A model generated the notes under the pieces. That model ran no database searches, was not told the origin of the DNA, and worked only from the letters and a program-made list of their open reading frames with translations. Made by a program: the position numbers and the translations under genes. DNA of 64,000 nucleotides from Pseudomonas sp. S31 (GTDB taxonomy: Bacteria > Pseudomonadota > Gammaproteobacteria > Pseudomonadales > Pseudomonadaceae), in contig NZ_JACVVE010000013.1 in the NCBI RefSeq assembly GCF_016648105.1, positions 81,539-145,538 of the forward strand, in the 5' to 3' direction. Shown piece after piece: positions 42,096 through 52,502 of this stretch (its first letter is position 1; every line of letters starts with the position of its first letter).

Positions 42096-45000
42096 ATGTC
42101 GAAGTTCTTTATCGATCGCCCGATCTTCGCCTGGGTGATCGCCTTGGTGATCATGCTGGTCGGCGCCCTGTCGATCCTGAAGTTGCCGATCAACCAGTAC
42201 CCGAGCATCGCGCCTCCGGCCATCGCCATCGCCGTGACCTACCCGGGTGCCTCCGCGCAGACCGTACAGGACACCGTGGTGCAGGTCATCGAGCAGCAGC
42301 TCAACGGTATCGACAACCTGCGTTATGTATCGTCGGAAAGTAACTCCGACGGCAGCATGACCATCACCGCCACCTTCGAGCAGGGCACCAACCCCGACAC
42401 CGCCCAGGTCCAGGTGCAGAACAAGCTGAACCTGGCCACCCCGCTGCTGCCGCAGGAAGTGCAGCAGCAAGGTATCCGCGTCACCAAGGCAGTGAAGAAC
42501 TTCCTGATGGTGATCGGCCTGGTGTCCGAAGACGGCAGCATGACCAAGGACGACCTGGCCAACTACATCGTCTCCAACATGCAGGACCCGATCTCGCGGA
42601 CTGCCGGCGTCGGTGACTTCCAGGTATTCGGTGCGCAGTACGCGATGCGTATCTGGCTCGATCCGGCCAAGCTGAACAAGTTCCAGCTGACCCCGGTCGA
42701 CGTCAAGACCGCCGTCGCCGCGCAGAACGTCCAGGTGTCCTCCGGCCAGCTCGGCGGCCTGCCTGCCGTGCCGGGCACCCAGCTCAACGCCACCATCATC
42801 GGCAAGACCCGCCTGCAGACCGCCGAGCAGTTCGAGAACATTCTGCTCAAGGTCAACACCGACGGCTCCCAGGTGCGCCTGGGCGATGTCGCCGAAGTGG
42901 GCCTGGGTGGCGAGAACTACGCCATCAGTGCGCAGTTCAACGGCAAGCCGGCTTCGGGCCTGGCGGTCAAGCTGGCGACCGGTGCCAACGCCCTGGACAC
43001 TGCCAAGGCATTGCGCCAGACCATCGCCGACCTCGAACCGTTCTTCCCGCCGGGTGTGAAGGCCGTGTTCCCGTATGACACCACCCCGGTGGTCACCGAG
43101 TCGATCAGCGGCGTGATCCACACCCTGATCGAAGCCGTGGTCCTGGTGTTCCTGGTGATGTACCTGTTCCTGCAGAACTTCCGCGCCACCGTCATCACCA
43201 CCATGACCGTACCGGTGGTGTTGCTGGGTACCTTCGGTATCCTTGCCGCCGCCGGCTTCAGCATCAACACCCTGACCATGTTCGCCATGGTCCTGGCCAT
43301 CGGCTTGCTGGTGGACGATGCCATCGTCGTGGTGGAGAACGTCGAGCGGGTGATGTCCGAGGAGGGGCTGCCGCCCAAGGAGGCGACCAAGCGCTCCATG
43401 GGGCAGATCCAGGGCGCCCTGGTCGGTATCGCCCTGGTGCTGTCGGCGGTGCTGCTGCCGATGGCCTTCTTCGGCGGTTCCACCGGCGTGATCTACCGGC
43501 AGTTCTCCATCACCATCGTCTCGGCCATGGGCCTGTCGGTGCTGGTGGCGCTGGTGTTCACCCCAGCGCTGTGCGCGACCATGCTCAAGCCGCTGAAAAA
43601 AGGCGAGCACCATGTCGCCAAGGGCGGCTTCTTCGGTTGGTTCAACCGCAACTTCGACCGCAGCGTGGTGGGTTACGAGCGCAGCGTGGGCACCATCCTG
43701 CGCAACAAGCTGCCGTTCCTCCTGGCCTATGCGCTGATCGTGGTCGGCATGATCTGGCTGTTCGCGCGCATTCCCACGGCGTTCCTGCCCGAGGAAGACC
43801 AGGGCGTACTGTTCGCCCAGGTGCAGACCCCGGCAGGCTCCAGTGCCGAGCGCACCCAGGTGGTGATCGACGACATGCGCAAGTATCTGCTCAAGGACGA
43901 AGCCGATACCGTTTCTTCGGTGTTCACCGTCAACGGCTTCAACTTCGCCGGTCGCGGGCAGAGTTCCGGCATGGCGTTCATCATGCTCAAGCCTTGGGAC
44001 GAGCGTTCTGCCGAGAACAGCGTGTTCAACCTGGCCACCCGCGCCCAGCAGCACTTCTTCGGCTTCCGCGACGCGATGGTGTTCGCCTTCGCCCCGCCAG
44101 CGGTACTCGAACTGGGTAACGCCACCGGTTTCGACGTGTTCCTCCAGGACCGCGCCGGCGTCGGCCATGCCAAGCTGATGGAAGCCCGCAACGAGTTCCT
44201 GGCCAAGGCCGCGCAGAGCAAGATCCTCAGCGCCGTGCGCCCGAACGGCCTGAACGACGAGCCGCAGTACCAGCTGACCATCGATGACGAACGTGCCAGC
44301 GCCCTGGGCGTGACCATCGCCGACATCAACAACACCCTGTCGATCGCCCTGGGTGCCAGCTACGTCAACGACTTCATCGATCGCGGTCGGGTCAAGAAGG
44401 TGTACATCCAGGGTCAACCGAACTCGCGGATGAGCCCGGAAGACCTGCAGAAGTGGTACGTGCGCAATGGCGCTGGCGAGATGGTGCCGTTCTCCTCGTT
44501 CGCCAAAGGCGAGTGGACCTACGGCTCGCCGAAGCTGTCGCGCTACAACGGCGTCGAAGCGGTCGAGATCCTCGGTGCCCCGGCCCCGGGCTACAGTACC
44601 GGTGAGGCGATGGCCGAAGTCGAGCGCATCGCCGGCGAACTGCCAACCGGCATCGGCTACTCCTGGACCGGCATGTCCTACGAGGAAAAACTCTCCGGCT
44701 CGCAGATGCCGGCACTGTTCGCCCTCTCGGTACTGTTCGTGTTCCTCTGCCTGGCAGCCCTGTACGAAAGCTGGTCGATCCCGATCGCCGTGGTCCTGGT
44801 GGTGCCCCTGGGTATCATCGGCGCGCTGATCGCCACCAGCCTGCGTGGCCTGTCCAACGATGTGTACTTCCTGGTCGGCCTGCTGACCACCATCGGCCTG
44901 GCGGCGAAGAACGCGATCCTGATCGTCGAATTCGCCAAGGAACTGCACGAGCAAGGCCGCAGCCTGTACGACGCGGCGATCGAAGCCTGCCGCATGCGTC

Positions 45001-45251
45001 TGCGCCCGATCATCATGACCTCGCTGGCGTTCATCCTCGGCGTGGTACCGTTGACCATCTCCAGTGGTGCGGGCGCTGGTAGCCAGCACGCCATCGGTAC
45101 CGGGGTAATCGGCGGTATGATCAGTGCCACCGTTCTGGCGATCTTCTGGGTACCGCTGTTCTTCGTCGCAGTGTCGTCGCTGTTCGGCAGTAAAGAGCCG
45201 AAAAAAGAAGACGCCACCCCTGAAACTCCACGTTATGAGGCTGGGCAATGA
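42096..45251 (+). CDS. ttgB: RND efflux pump TtgB
   Basis: 1051-residue inner-membrane H+/drug antiporter of the MexB/AcrB family, with twelve transmembrane segments and two large periplasmic loops. Starts [20 protein letters not shown]. The proton-relay Asp pair is in [21 protein letters not shown], and [20 protein letters not shown] carries the matching Lys in the second half. Length is normal. It overlaps ttgC by 4 nt (ATGA). Confidence 0.97.
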   Translation: MSKFFIDRPIFAWVIALVIMLVGALSILKLPINQYPSIAPPAIAIAVTYPGASAQTVQDTVVQVIEQQLNGIDNLRYVSSESNSDGSMTITATFEQGTNPDTAQVQVQNKLNLATPLLPQEVQQQGIRVTKAVKNFLMVIGLVSEDGSMTKDDLANYIVSNMQDPISRTAGVGDFQVFGAQYAMRIWLDPAKLNKFQLTPVDVKTAVAAQNVQVSSGQLGGLPAVPGTQLNATIIGKTRLQTAEQFENILLKVNTDGSQVRLGDVAEVGLGGENYAISAQFNGKPASGLAVKLATGANALDTAKALRQTIADLEPFFPPGVKAVFPYDTTPVVTESISGVIHTLIEAVVLVFLVMYLFLQNFRATVITTMTVPVVLLGTFGILAAAGFSINTLTMFAMVLAIGLLVDDAIVVVENVERVMSEEGLPPKEATKRSMGQIQGALVGIALVLSAVLLPMAFFGGSTGVIYRQFSITIVSAMGLSVLVALVFTPALCATMLKPLKKGEHHVAKGGFFGWFNRNFDRSVVGYERSVGTILRNKLPFLLAYALIVVGMIWLFARIPTAFLPEEDQGVLFAQVQTPAGSSAERTQVVIDDMRKYLLKDEADTVSSVFTVNGFNFAGRGQSSGMAFIMLKPWDERSAENSVFNLATRAQQHFFGFRDAMVFAFAPPAVLELGNATGFDVFLQDRAGVGHAKLMEARNEFLAKAAQSKILSAVRPNGLNDEPQYQLTIDDERASALGVTIADINNTLSIALGASYVNDFIDRGRVKKVYIQGQPNSRMSPEDLQKWYVRNGAGEMVPFSSFAKGEWTYGSPKLSRYNGVEAVEILGAPAPGYSTGEAMAEVERIAGELPTGIGYSWTGMSYEEKLSGSQMPALFALSVLFVFLCLAALYESWSIPIAVVLVVPLGIIGALIATSLRGLSNDVYFLVGLLTTIGLAAKNAILIVEFAKELHEQGRSLYDAAIEACRMRLRPIIMTSLAFILGVVPLTISSGAGAGSQHAIGTGVIGGMISATVLAIFWVPLFFVAVSSLFGSKEPKKEDATPETPRYEAGQ

Positions 45252-46702
45252 CCAAGTCTTTGTTATCCCTGGCAGTAACCGCTTTCATCCTCGGCGGCTG
45301 CTCGCTGATCCCCGACTACCAGACCCCGGAATCGCCGGTGGCTGCGCAGTGGCCGCAAGGCCCTGCCTACTCGCCGACCGAATCGGCCAACGTCGCCGCC
45401 GCCGAACAGGGCTGGCGCCAGGTCTTCCACGACCCGGCACTGCAGCAACTGATCCAGACCTCGCTGGAGAACAACCGCGACCTGCGCGTGGCTGCGCTGA
45501 ACATCGACGCCTACCGCGCCCAGTACCGCATCCAGCGTGCCGACCTGCTGCCGGCGGTTTCCGCCACCGGCAGCGGCAGCCGCCAGCGGGTCCCGGCGAA
45601 CATGTCGACCACCGGTGAGTCCGGCATCACCAGCCAGTACTCGGCCACCCTCGGCGTCAGTGCCTACGAGCTCGACCTGTTCGGCCGCGTGCGCAGCCTG
45701 ACCGAGCAGGCCCTGGAAACCTACCTGTCCAGCGAGCAGGCGCGCCGCTCCACGCAGATCGCCCTGGTGGCCAGCGTGGCCAACGCCTACTACACCTGGC
45801 AGGCCGACCAGGCACTGCTGAAGCTGACCGAGGACACTCTCAAGGCCTACCAGGAAAGCTACAACCTGACCGCCCGCAGCAACGAGGTCGGTGTGGCTTC
45901 GGCGCTCGACGTGAGCCAGGCGCGCACCGCCGTTGAAGGCGCACGGGTCAAGTACTCGCAGTACCAGCGCCTGGTCGCCCAGGACGCCAACAGCCTGGCC
46001 GTGCTGCTCGGCACCGGCATTCCTGGCAACCTGCCCAAACCACTCGAGCTCGGTGCCGACCAACTGGCCGAAGTACCCGCCGGCCTGCCATCGGACATCC
46101 TTCAGCGACGCCCGGACATCCAGGAGGCCGAGCACCTGCTCAAGGCCGCCAACGCCAACATCGGCGCCGCACGCGCTGCGTTCTTCCCGAGCATCAGCCT
46201 GACCGCCAACGCCGGCAGCCTGAGCCCCGACATGGGCCACCTGTTCTCGGGTGGCCAAGGCACCTGGCTGTTCCAGCCGCAGATCAACCTGCCGATCTTC
46301 AACGCCGGCAGCCTGAGAGCGAGCCTGGACTACTCGAAGATCCAGAAGGACATCAACGTCGCCAAGTACGAGAAGACCATCCAGACCGCCTTCCAAGAGG
46401 TGTCCGATGGCCTGGCGGCGCGCAAGACCTTCGAGGAACAGCTGCAGGCGCAACGCGACCTGGTGCAGGCGAACCAGGATTACTACCGTCTGGCCGAACG
46501 CCGCTACCGCATCGGTATCGACAGCAACCTGACCTTCCTCGACGCCCAACGCAACCTGTTCAGTGCCCAGCAGGCGCTGATCAGCGATCGCCTGTCGCAG
46601 CTGACCAGCGAGGTCAACCTGTACAAGGCGCTCGGCGGTGGCTGGTACGAGCGCACCGGCGAAGCCCAGCAACAGGCTTCGGTGACAGCACCGCAAGGCT
46701 GA
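45248..46702 (+). CDS. ttgC: Outer-membrane efflux channel TtgC
   Basis: 484-residue OprM/TolC-family lipoprotein: signal with lipobox LGGC (Cys 18), then [18 protein letters not shown]. The repeated outer-membrane factor pattern ([30 protein letters not shown] ... [28 protein letters not shown]) is intact. It completes the tripartite TtgABC pump. The operon ends at a terminator at 46718. Confidence 0.96.
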   Translation: MTKSLLSLAVTAFILGGCSLIPDYQTPESPVAAQWPQGPAYSPTESANVAAAEQGWRQVFHDPALQQLIQTSLENNRDLRVAALNIDAYRAQYRIQRADLLPAVSATGSGSRQRVPANMSTTGESGITSQYSATLGVSAYELDLFGRVRSLTEQALETYLSSEQARRSTQIALVASVANAYYTWQADQALLKLTEDTLKAYQESYNLTARSNEVGVASALDVSQARTAVEGARVKYSQYQRLVAQDANSLAVLLGTGIPGNLPKPLELGADQLAEVPAGLPSDILQRRPDIQEAEHLLKAANANIGAARAAFFPSISLTANAGSLSPDMGHLFSGGQGTWLFQPQINLPIFNAGSLRASLDYSKIQKDINVAKYEKTIQTAFQEVSDGLAARKTFEEQLQAQRDLVQANQDYYRLAERRYRIGIDSNLTFLDAQRNLFSAQQALISDRLSQLTSEVNLYKALGGGWYERTGEAQQQASVTAPQG

Positions 46703-46717
46703 CCCGCCCGGCACATC

Positions 46718-46744
46718 AAGCCCACCCTGGCGGTGGGCTTTTTG
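46718..46744 (+). terminator. Intrinsic terminator of ttgABC
   Basis: AAGCCCACC-CTGGC-GGTGGGCTT perfect stem with TTTTTG after it, 16 nt downstream of the ttgC stop. Confidence 0.9.
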
Positions 46745-46784
46745 TTGCCCGCTCGACAACTAATTAACCAAACGGAACATTTAC

Positions 46785-46799
46785 GTTCGATTATCGCCC
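46785..46799. promoter_or_regulatory. PcaR-like box before the OprD-type porin gene
   Basis: GTTCGATTATCGCCC differs from the known PcaR consensus GTTCGATAATCGCAC at two positions and equals the box near pcaF except for one base. It is 101 bp upstream of the porin start. This suggests PcaR controls the porin as part of aromatic-acid uptake. Confidence 0.6.
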
Positions 46800-46874
46800 A
46801 CTACCGTTTGCGACGAATTGCCTCACCCCTTCCCCGCCCCGCACCATCCCTACACGCACTACTCGCATCACCCC

Positions 46875-46882
46875 AATAAAAA
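46875..46882 (+). promoter_or_regulatory. A-rich Hfq/Crc-type motif before the porin
   Basis: AATAAAAA continuing CAAGAG fits AANAANAA and overlaps the ribosome-binding area before the ATG at 46900. A role in catabolite repression is inferred. Confidence 0.4.
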
Positions 46883-46899
46883 CAAGAGATCCAATACCG

Positions 46900-48153
46900 A
46901 TGAGTACTTTGCAACCCGCACGCCAGCTGCTGCCCGGCCTGTTGGCCGTTTCCTGCGCGCTCCCCGCGTTTGCCGACGAAAGTGGGTTCCTGGAGGACGC
47001 CAAGGCCTCCCTCAACCTGCGCAACTTCTACATCAACCGCAATTTCGTCGACCCGGCCAATGCCCAGAGCAAGGGCGAGGAATGGACCCAGAGCTTCATC
47101 CTCGATGCCCGCTCGGGCTTCACCCAGGGCACCGTCGGCTTCGGCGTCGACGTGCTCGGCCTGTATTCGGTGAAGCTCGATGGTGGTAAAGGCACCACCA
47201 ACACCCACCTGCTGCCGGTACATGACGATGGCCGCCCCGCCGATGATTTCGGCCGCCTGGGCGTGGCCCTCAAGGCCAAACTGTCGCAAACCGAACTGAA
47301 GGTCGGCGAATGGATGCCAGTGCTGCCCATCCTGCGCTCGGACGACGGTCGCTCGTTGCCGCAAACCTTCCGCGGTGGCCAGTTCACCTCGCGCGAGATC
47401 GACGGCCTGGTGCTGTACGGCGGCCAGTTCCGCGGCAACAGCCCGCGCAACGACGCGAGCATGGAAGACATGTCGCTCAATGGCCGCGCCGCGTTCACCT
47501 CCGACCGTTTCAACTTCGCCGGCGGCGAGTACACCTTCAACGACAAGCGCACGATGATTGGCCTGTGGGATGCCCAGCTCAAGGACATCTACCGCCAGCA
47601 ATACCTCAACCTGGTGCACAGCCAGCCCCTGGGCGACTGGACCCTGGGCGCCAACCTCGGCTACTTCGTCGGCAAGGAAGATGGTGCCGAACGCGCTGGC
47701 GAACTCGACAACCGCACCGCTTCGGCGCTGCTCTCGGCACGCTACCAAGGGCATACCTTCTACGTCGGCCTGCAGAAGGTCAGCGGCGACGATGCCTGGC
47801 TGCGGGTCAACGGCACCAGTGGCGGCACCCTGGCCAACGACAGCTACAACTCGAGCTTCGACAATGCCAAGGAACGCTCCTGGCAGGTACGCCATGACTT
47901 CAACTTCGCCACGGTTGGCGTCCCGGGGCTGACCCTGATGAACCGCTACATAAAGGGCGACAACGTCAGCGCCGGCGGCGTCGACGATGGCAAGGAATGG
48001 GCGCGCGAGACCGAGCTGGCCTACGTGGTGCAGTCGGGGTCGTTCAAGGATCTGTCGGTGAAGTGGCGTAACTCGACCATGCGCCGGGACTTCAGCACCA
48101 ATGCATTCGACGAGAACCGCTTGATCGTCAGCTATCCGTTGAATCTGCTTTGA
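46900..48153 (+). CDS. OprD-family porin, BenF-like (aromatic acid uptake)
   Basis: 417-residue outer-membrane channel. Signal peptide MSTLQPARQLLPGLLAVSCA ... AFA is cleaved near residue 25. The mature part has ESGFLEDAKASLNLRNFYINRNF, SGFTQGTVGFGVDVLGLYSVKLDGG and GRSLPQTFRGGQFTSREIDGL, all OprD-family strand patterns. It is a paralogue of OpdH in this window. Position between ttgABC and the pca cluster, and a PcaR-like box upstream, support a role in aromatic-acid entry, as in BenF-type porins. Substrate is inferred. Confidence 0.85.
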   Translation: MSTLQPARQLLPGLLAVSCALPAFADESGFLEDAKASLNLRNFYINRNFVDPANAQSKGEEWTQSFILDARSGFTQGTVGFGVDVLGLYSVKLDGGKGTTNTHLLPVHDDGRPADDFGRLGVALKAKLSQTELKVGEWMPVLPILRSDDGRSLPQTFRGGQFTSREIDGLVLYGGQFRGNSPRNDASMEDMSLNGRAAFTSDRFNFAGGEYTFNDKRTMIGLWDAQLKDIYRQQYLNLVHSQPLGDWTLGANLGYFVGKEDGAERAGELDNRTASALLSARYQGHTFYVGLQKVSGDDAWLRVNGTSGGTLANDSYNSSFDNAKERSWQVRHDFNFATVGVPGLTLMNRYIKGDNVSAGGVDDGKEWARETELAYVVQSGSFKDLSVKWRNSTMRRDFSTNAFDENRLIVSYPLNLL

Positions 48154-48276
48154 AGCTGCTGGCCCCGCGAAGAGGCCAGGTAATTCAAAAAAGATATAAC
48201 TGCCTCAATAAACCTTCTTTGACGACATAAGCTGTAACCGCTTAAATCGGGCCCTGTTCCCACCGCAGAGCCCGAC

Positions 48277-49200
48277 ATGGACCTTCGCCAACTGCGCTAC
48301 TTCATCGCCCTCACCGAATATCGCAGTTTCGTCCGGGCCGCCGAAGCCATGGGTATCACCCAACCCGCGTTCAGCCGCGCCATCCAGGGCCTGGAGCAGA
48401 CCTTCGGCTGCCCGCTGGTGGACCGTGCCAGCAAGGCCCTGCCGCCCACGCCCGAGGGCCTGGTGGTGCTGCAACATGCGCGGCGCCTGGTGCAGGGCGC
48501 CGCGCAGTTGAGCAACGAAGTGCTGCAGATGACCAAGCTCGACGCCGGCGAACTGCACTTCGGCAGCGGCCCGGCCCTGGCCGTGCGGCTTGTTCCCGAG
48601 GCACTGCGCCAGTTCATCGCCAGCCATCCCGGTATCCGCACCGCGCTGCTGGTGGACAACGCCGAACGCCTGGGCCAGGCCTTGCGCCGCGAGCAGATCG
48701 AATTCTTCGTCGACGACATCCGCCCGTTTGAATCCGACCCCAACTTCCATACCGAGCCACTCACCCCTCGCCCGGGCCTGTTCTTCTGTCGCCCAGATCA
48801 CCCGTTGCTGGCCAAGGACAGCCTGTCGACCAACGACCTGTTCAGCTATCCACTGGCCAGTGGCCTGCTCGCGCCCGGCGTACGCAAGCGCCTGGCCAAC
48901 CTGAGCGGGCGTAACGACTTCACCCCGCACCTGCAGACCGAACACCTGCAGGTGCTGCGCAGCGTGGTCCAGGCCAGCGATGCGATTGGTACCGCAAGCG
49001 AAGAGGCGGTGGCCGAAGACCTCGCCGCCGGGCGCCTGGTGCGCCTTCATTGGCGCAACCTGCCGCCGGCGCTGGAGGTGCTCAGTGTGCGCTGCGGGGT
49101 GGTCAGCCGCAGTGGCTACCGCCTTTCGCCCGCGGCGCGGGCGATGATCGAGACGTTGGTGGAGCTGGATGTGCCAATGCGGACTGCTGGCATTCGCTGA
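48277..49200 (+). CDS. LysR-family transcriptional regulator
   Basis: 307 residues. HTH MDLRQLRYFIALTEYRSFVRAAEAMGITQPAFSRAIQGLEQTFG (split here for brevity) and the effector domain with LDAGELHFGSGPALAVRLVPEAL are standard. TTGACG at 48220 and TAAATC at 48244, 18 bp apart, are possible promoter hexamers. A partial REP copy lies at about 48154-48180. It lies between the porin and pcaC but is not one of the named pca regulators; its target is unknown. Confidence 0.87.
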   Translation: MDLRQLRYFIALTEYRSFVRAAEAMGITQPAFSRAIQGLEQTFGCPLVDRASKALPPTPEGLVVLQHARRLVQGAAQLSNEVLQMTKLDAGELHFGSGPALAVRLVPEALRQFIASHPGIRTALLVDNAERLGQALRREQIEFFVDDIRPFESDPNFHTEPLTPRPGLFFCRPDHPLLAKDSLSTNDLFSYPLASGLLAPGVRKRLANLSGRNDFTPHLQTEHLQVLRSVVQASDAIGTASEEAVAEDLAAGRLVRLHWRNLPPALEVLSVRCGVVSRSGYRLSPAARAMIETLVELDVPMRTAGIR

Positions 49201-49303
49201 ACTGATGATGGTGGTGGCTGGGGGCTATCCTGTTCAGTATCGAAGCGGGTGTACCTGTGTCGGCCAACACAATGCCGAACAGGCCATCCAGGGAGGCACA
49301 ACA

Positions 49304-49828
49304 ATGAAAACCCTCGTCGATCACCTGAGCCAGTACGCCAACTACCACCGTGACCCGCGCAACATCGCCAGCCATTTCGTCGGCATCCCGCTGATCGTCG
49401 TGGCGGTGACCATCCTGCTGTCACGTCCCGGCTGGGACGTGGCTGGAGCCTGGCTCTCCCCTGCCCTGCTCGCGGCAGCGGCTTCAGTGTGGTTCTACCT
49501 GCGCCTCGACCTGCGCTTCGGCCTGGTCATGGGCCTGCTGCTGGGCTTGTGCCTGTGGCTCGGCCAGGCACTGGCGATCCAGGCCACAGGTGTGTGGCTC
49601 AGCGCCGGGCTGGGCGCGTTCGTGGTGGGCTGGGTCATCCAGTTCGTCGGGCACTACTACGAAGGCCGCAAGCCGGCATTCGTCGATGACATCAGCGGGT
49701 TGATCATCGGGCCGCTGTTCGTGGTGGCCGAGGCGGCGTTCATGCTGGGGCTGTGCGTGGAATTGAAGCGGGCCGTGGAGGCCAAGGCGGGGCCGGTAGG
49801 TATTCGGCGGAAGAACGCGACGGTGTAG
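49304..49828 (+). CDS. DUF962/Mpo1-like membrane protein
   Basis: 174 residues with four hydrophobic segments (about 25-45, 50-70, 75-95 and 100-120). The family motifs are YANYHRDPRNIASHFVGIPL near the N-terminus and GWVIQFVGHYYEGRKPAF near the second half, matching Mpo1-like proteins; the yeast member is a 2-hydroxy fatty acid dioxygenase with conserved histidines in such motifs. The ATG at 49304 follows GGGAGG. The bacterial function is not established. Confidence 0.85.
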   Translation: MKTLVDHLSQYANYHRDPRNIASHFVGIPLIVVAVTILLSRPGWDVAGAWLSPALLAAAASVWFYLRLDLRFGLVMGLLLGLCLWLGQALAIQATGVWLSAGLGAFVVGWVIQFVGHYYEGRKPAFVDDISGLIIGPLFVVAEAAFMLGLCVELKRAVEAKAGPVGIRRKNATV

Positions 49829-49829
49829 C

Positions 49830-49920
49830 CATTCGCGGGCAAGCCCGCTCCCACAGGTGTTTCACCGCGCTGGGCGAAGTGATATCCCTGTGGGAGCGGG
49901 CTTGCCCGCGAAGCGGCCGC
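49830..49920. repeat. Inverted REP pair
   Basis: TTCGCGGGCAAGCCCGCTCC at about 49832 and its inverse GGAGCGGGCTTGCCCGCGAA at about 49893, with a 40-bp spacer. Both are strong REP matches. It separates the DUF962 gene from the convergent pcaC end and may block read-through in both directions. Confidence 0.92.
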
Positions 49921-49934
49921 CACTCACCTCGTGA

Positions 49935-50327
49935 CTACTCGCGCGACTCCACGCCCAGCTCATCCCACACCGACTCGGCCAGGTGGAAGGTGGCGTTGGC
50001 CGCCGGAATGCCGCAGTAGATCGCGCTCTGCATCAGCACTTCCTTGATCTCGTCGCGGGTCACGCCATTGTTGGCTGCGGCACGCAGGTGCAGCTTGAGC
50101 TCTTCGTTACGGTTCATGCCGATCAGCATGGCGATGGTGATCAGGCTGCGGGTGTGACGCGGCAGGCCCGGGCGGGTCCAGATGTCGCCCCAGGCATGCC
50201 GGGTGATCATTTCCTGGAACTCACCATTGAAGTCGTTGAGCTTCTCCAGGCTGCGGTCGACGTGGGCATCGCCGAGTACGGCGCGGCGTACCTGCATGCC
50301 AGCGTCGTAGCGTTGTTTCTCGTCCAT
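49935..50327 (-). CDS. pcaC: 4-carboxymuconolactone decarboxylase PcaC
   Basis: 130 residues (MDEKQRYDAGMQVRRAVLGD). The AhpD-like helical fold with EMITRHAWGDIWTRPGLPRHTRSL and LHLRAAANNGVTRDEIKEVLMQSAIYCGIPAANATFHL is the CMD family. It converts gamma-carboxymuconolactone to beta-ketoadipate enol-lactone. Separated from pcaD by 10 nt in the pcaT-B-D-C operon. Confidence 0.95.
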   Translation of the reverse strand: MDEKQRYDAGMQVRRAVLGDAHVDRSLEKLNDFNGEFQEMITRHAWGDIWTRPGLPRHTRSLITIAMLIGMNRNEELKLHLRAAANNGVTRDEIKEVLMQSAIYCGIPAANATFHLAESVWDELGVESRE

Positions 50328-50337
50328 GGCGTGCTCC

Positions 50338-51129
50338 TCAGTGGGCCAGCAGGAAATCGAGCACGCGCTGGCTGAACGCATCGCCGATCTCGACGTTGGA
50401 CAGGTGCGCGGCCGGGAAGTCGACGTACTCGGCGCCGGCGATGCCGTTTTGCATGAAACGGCCATGTTCCGGGGTGGTCACCACGTCTTCGGTACCGGCG
50501 ACGATCAGCGCCGGTACCTGGATGCGGCCGAGCTGTTCACGGTAGTCGGCATCGCGCACCGCCGCGCAGTTGGCCGCGTAGCCCTGCGGGCTGGTCTGCG
50601 CGAGCATCTGGCAGATGCGCTGGGCCTCGGCAGGCTGCTGCTCGACGAAGCCCGGCGTGAACCAGCGGGCCAGCGAGCCATCGCGCAGATCGACCATGGC
50701 CTGCTGACCACCCTTGAGCACGGTGTCGATGCGGGTGTTCCACACCTCATCGTTGGCGATCTTGGCGGCAGTGTTGCACAGGGTCACGCTCAGCAGGCGC
50801 TCACCGGCATTGATGCCCAGCCACTGGCCGATCAGGCCCCCCATCGACAGGCCGACGAAGTGAGCCTTGTGGATGTCCAGCGCATCGAGCAGGGCCAGCA
50901 CGTCACGGCCCAGTTGCTCGATGCTGTAGAAGCCTTCGCTGACCAACGAAGCACCATGCCCGCGGGTGTCGTAGCGCAGCACGCGAAAGTGCTGGCTCCA
51001 CAGCGGGATCTGCTTGTCCCACATGCCCAGGTCGGTGCCGAGCGAGTTGGACAGGACCAGTACCGGCGCATCGGCCGGGCCATCGATTTGGTAGTTCAGT
51101 ACGCCATCGGCCAGTTGCAAGTGCGCCAC
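50338..51129 (-). CDS. pcaD: 3-oxoadipate enol-lactonase PcaD
   Basis: 263 residues from a GTG start at 51129 (VAHLQLADGVLNYQIDG) with an AAGGAG ribosome site. It is an alpha/beta-hydrolase with nucleophile S95 in VGLSMGGLIGQW, and Asp/His in AGTEDVVTTPEH and FPAAHLSNVE. It hydrolyses beta-ketoadipate enol-lactone to beta-ketoadipate. It lies 11 nt after pcaB and 10 nt before pcaC. Confidence 0.95.
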   Translation of the reverse strand: MAHLQLADGVLNYQIDGPADAPVLVLSNSLGTDLGMWDKQIPLWSQHFRVLRYDTRGHGASLVSEGFYSIEQLGRDVLALLDALDIHKAHFVGLSMGGLIGQWLGINAGERLLSVTLCNTAAKIANDEVWNTRIDTVLKGGQQAMVDLRDGSLARWFTPGFVEQQPAEAQRICQMLAQTSPQGYAANCAAVRDADYREQLGRIQVPALIVAGTEDVVTTPEHGRFMQNGIAGAEYVDFPAAHLSNVEIGDAFSQRVLDFLLAH

Positions 51130-51140
51130 AGCGGTCTCCT

Positions 51141-52493
51141 TCAGGCAGTGAATCGTTGATGTTCGGCCACCGCCCGCGCCACCCAGACGCGGGCCTGGCC
51201 CAGGTAATGAGCGGGGTCGAGCAGGCGATCGAGTTCTTCGGCGCTGAGTTCGGCGCTGACCTGTGGATCGTCGCCGAGCACCGCACGCAGATGCCGTTGT
51301 TCGGCCACCGCACGCTGGCAGCACTGCTCCAGCAGATGATGGGCTCGGTCGCGGCCCAGGCGCTGGGCGAGCACGATGCTCACCGCCTCGGCCAGCACCA
51401 GGCCCTGGGTCAGGTCGAGGTTGCGGCGCATGCGCGCAGCGTCCACTTCCATGCCGTCGGCGATCACCTGGGCCTGGCGCAGGGCACCGGAGACCAGGCA
51501 GCAGATGTCCGGCAGGGTTTCCCATTCGGCATGCCACAAGCCTAGGCTGCGTTCGTGCTCCTGGGGCATGGCGCTGTAAAGCGTCGACAGCAGGCCCGGT
51601 ACGCGGGTGGCAGCGCCGATCAGCACCGCCGCACCCACCGGATTGCGCTTGTGCGGCATGGTCGAGGAGCCGCCCTTGCCTGGCGCCGACGGCTCGAATA
51701 CCTCGCCGGCCTCGGTCTGCATCAGCAGGCTGAGGTCGCGACCGAACTTGCCCAGGGTACCGGCCACCAGGGCCAGTACCGAAGCGAACTCCACCAGGCG
51801 GTCACGCTGGGTGTGCCAAGGTTGTTCGGGCAGGCTCAGCGCCAGTTCCGCGGCCAGCGCCTCGGCCACCGGCATGGCTTTGGCGCCCAGCGCGGCCAGG
51901 CTGCCGGATGCGCCACCGAACTGCAGCACCAGCAGGCGCGGGCGCAGTTCCTTGAGGCGCTGGCGATGACGGGTCAGCGCGCCGAGCACGCCTGCCAACT
52001 TCATGCCCAGCGTCACCGGCGTCGCATGCTGCAGCCAGGTGCGCCCCACCAGGGGCGTGTCGGCATGCTGCAAGGCCTGGTGCGAGAGGCTGTCAGCCAG
52101 CTTGCCGAGGTCGGCCTCGAGCAGGTCCAAGGCATCGCGCAGTTGCAGGATCAGCCCGCTGTCCATGGCATCCTGGCTAGTGGCGCCCAGGTGCACGTAA
52201 CGCTCGGCCTCGGGCACGCCGCTGGCAATCACCTTGCCCAACGCCTTGACCAGCGGGATGGCCGAGTTGCCAGCCGTGGCGATGGCGTCGGCCAGGGCGG
52301 CCACGTCATAACGCTCCGCCTGGCAGGCCACCTCGATGGCCGCCACCGCACCCTGCGGCACCAGTCCCACGGAGGCTTCGGCACGCGCCAGGGCAGCCTC
52401 GAAATCGAGCATGCCCTGCAGGCGGCCGCGGTCGCAGAACACCTTGCGCATGGCCGGCGCGGTGAAGTAGGCGTCGAACAGTTGGTCGGTCAT
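51141..52493 (-). CDS. pcaB: 3-carboxy-cis,cis-muconate cycloisomerase PcaB
   Basis: 450 residues of the fumarase/argininosuccinate lyase superfamily. The signature GKGGSSTMPHKRNPV is intact and the N-terminal VHLGATSQDAMDSGLI matches. It converts 3-carboxy-cis,cis-muconate to gamma-carboxymuconolactone. It starts 9 nt after the end of pcaT, with an AAGGA ribosome site, in the pca operon. Confidence 0.95.
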   Translation of the reverse strand: MTDQLFDAYFTAPAMRKVFCDRGRLQGMLDFEAALARAEASVGLVPQGAVAAIEVACQAERYDVAALADAIATAGNSAIPLVKALGKVIASGVPEAERYVHLGATSQDAMDSGLILQLRDALDLLEADLGKLADSLSHQALQHADTPLVGRTWLQHATPVTLGMKLAGVLGALTRHRQRLKELRPRLLVLQFGGASGSLAALGAKAMPVAEALAAELALSLPEQPWHTQRDRLVEFASVLALVAGTLGKFGRDLSLLMQTEAGEVFEPSAPGKGGSSTMPHKRNPVGAAVLIGAATRVPGLLSTLYSAMPQEHERSLGLWHAEWETLPDICCLVSGALRQAQVIADGMEVDAARMRRNLDLTQGLVLAEAVSIVLAQRLGRDRAHHLLEQCCQRAVAEQRHLRAVLGDDPQVSAELSAEELDRLLDPAHYLGQARVWVARAVAEHQRFTA

Positions 52494-52502
52494 GCCACGT
52501 CC

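Noticed and set aside
40851..45248. Open frame of 1465 codons on the minus strand
   Set aside because: Antisense of ttgA and ttgB. Composition is His/Gln/Asp-rich with no recognisable family.
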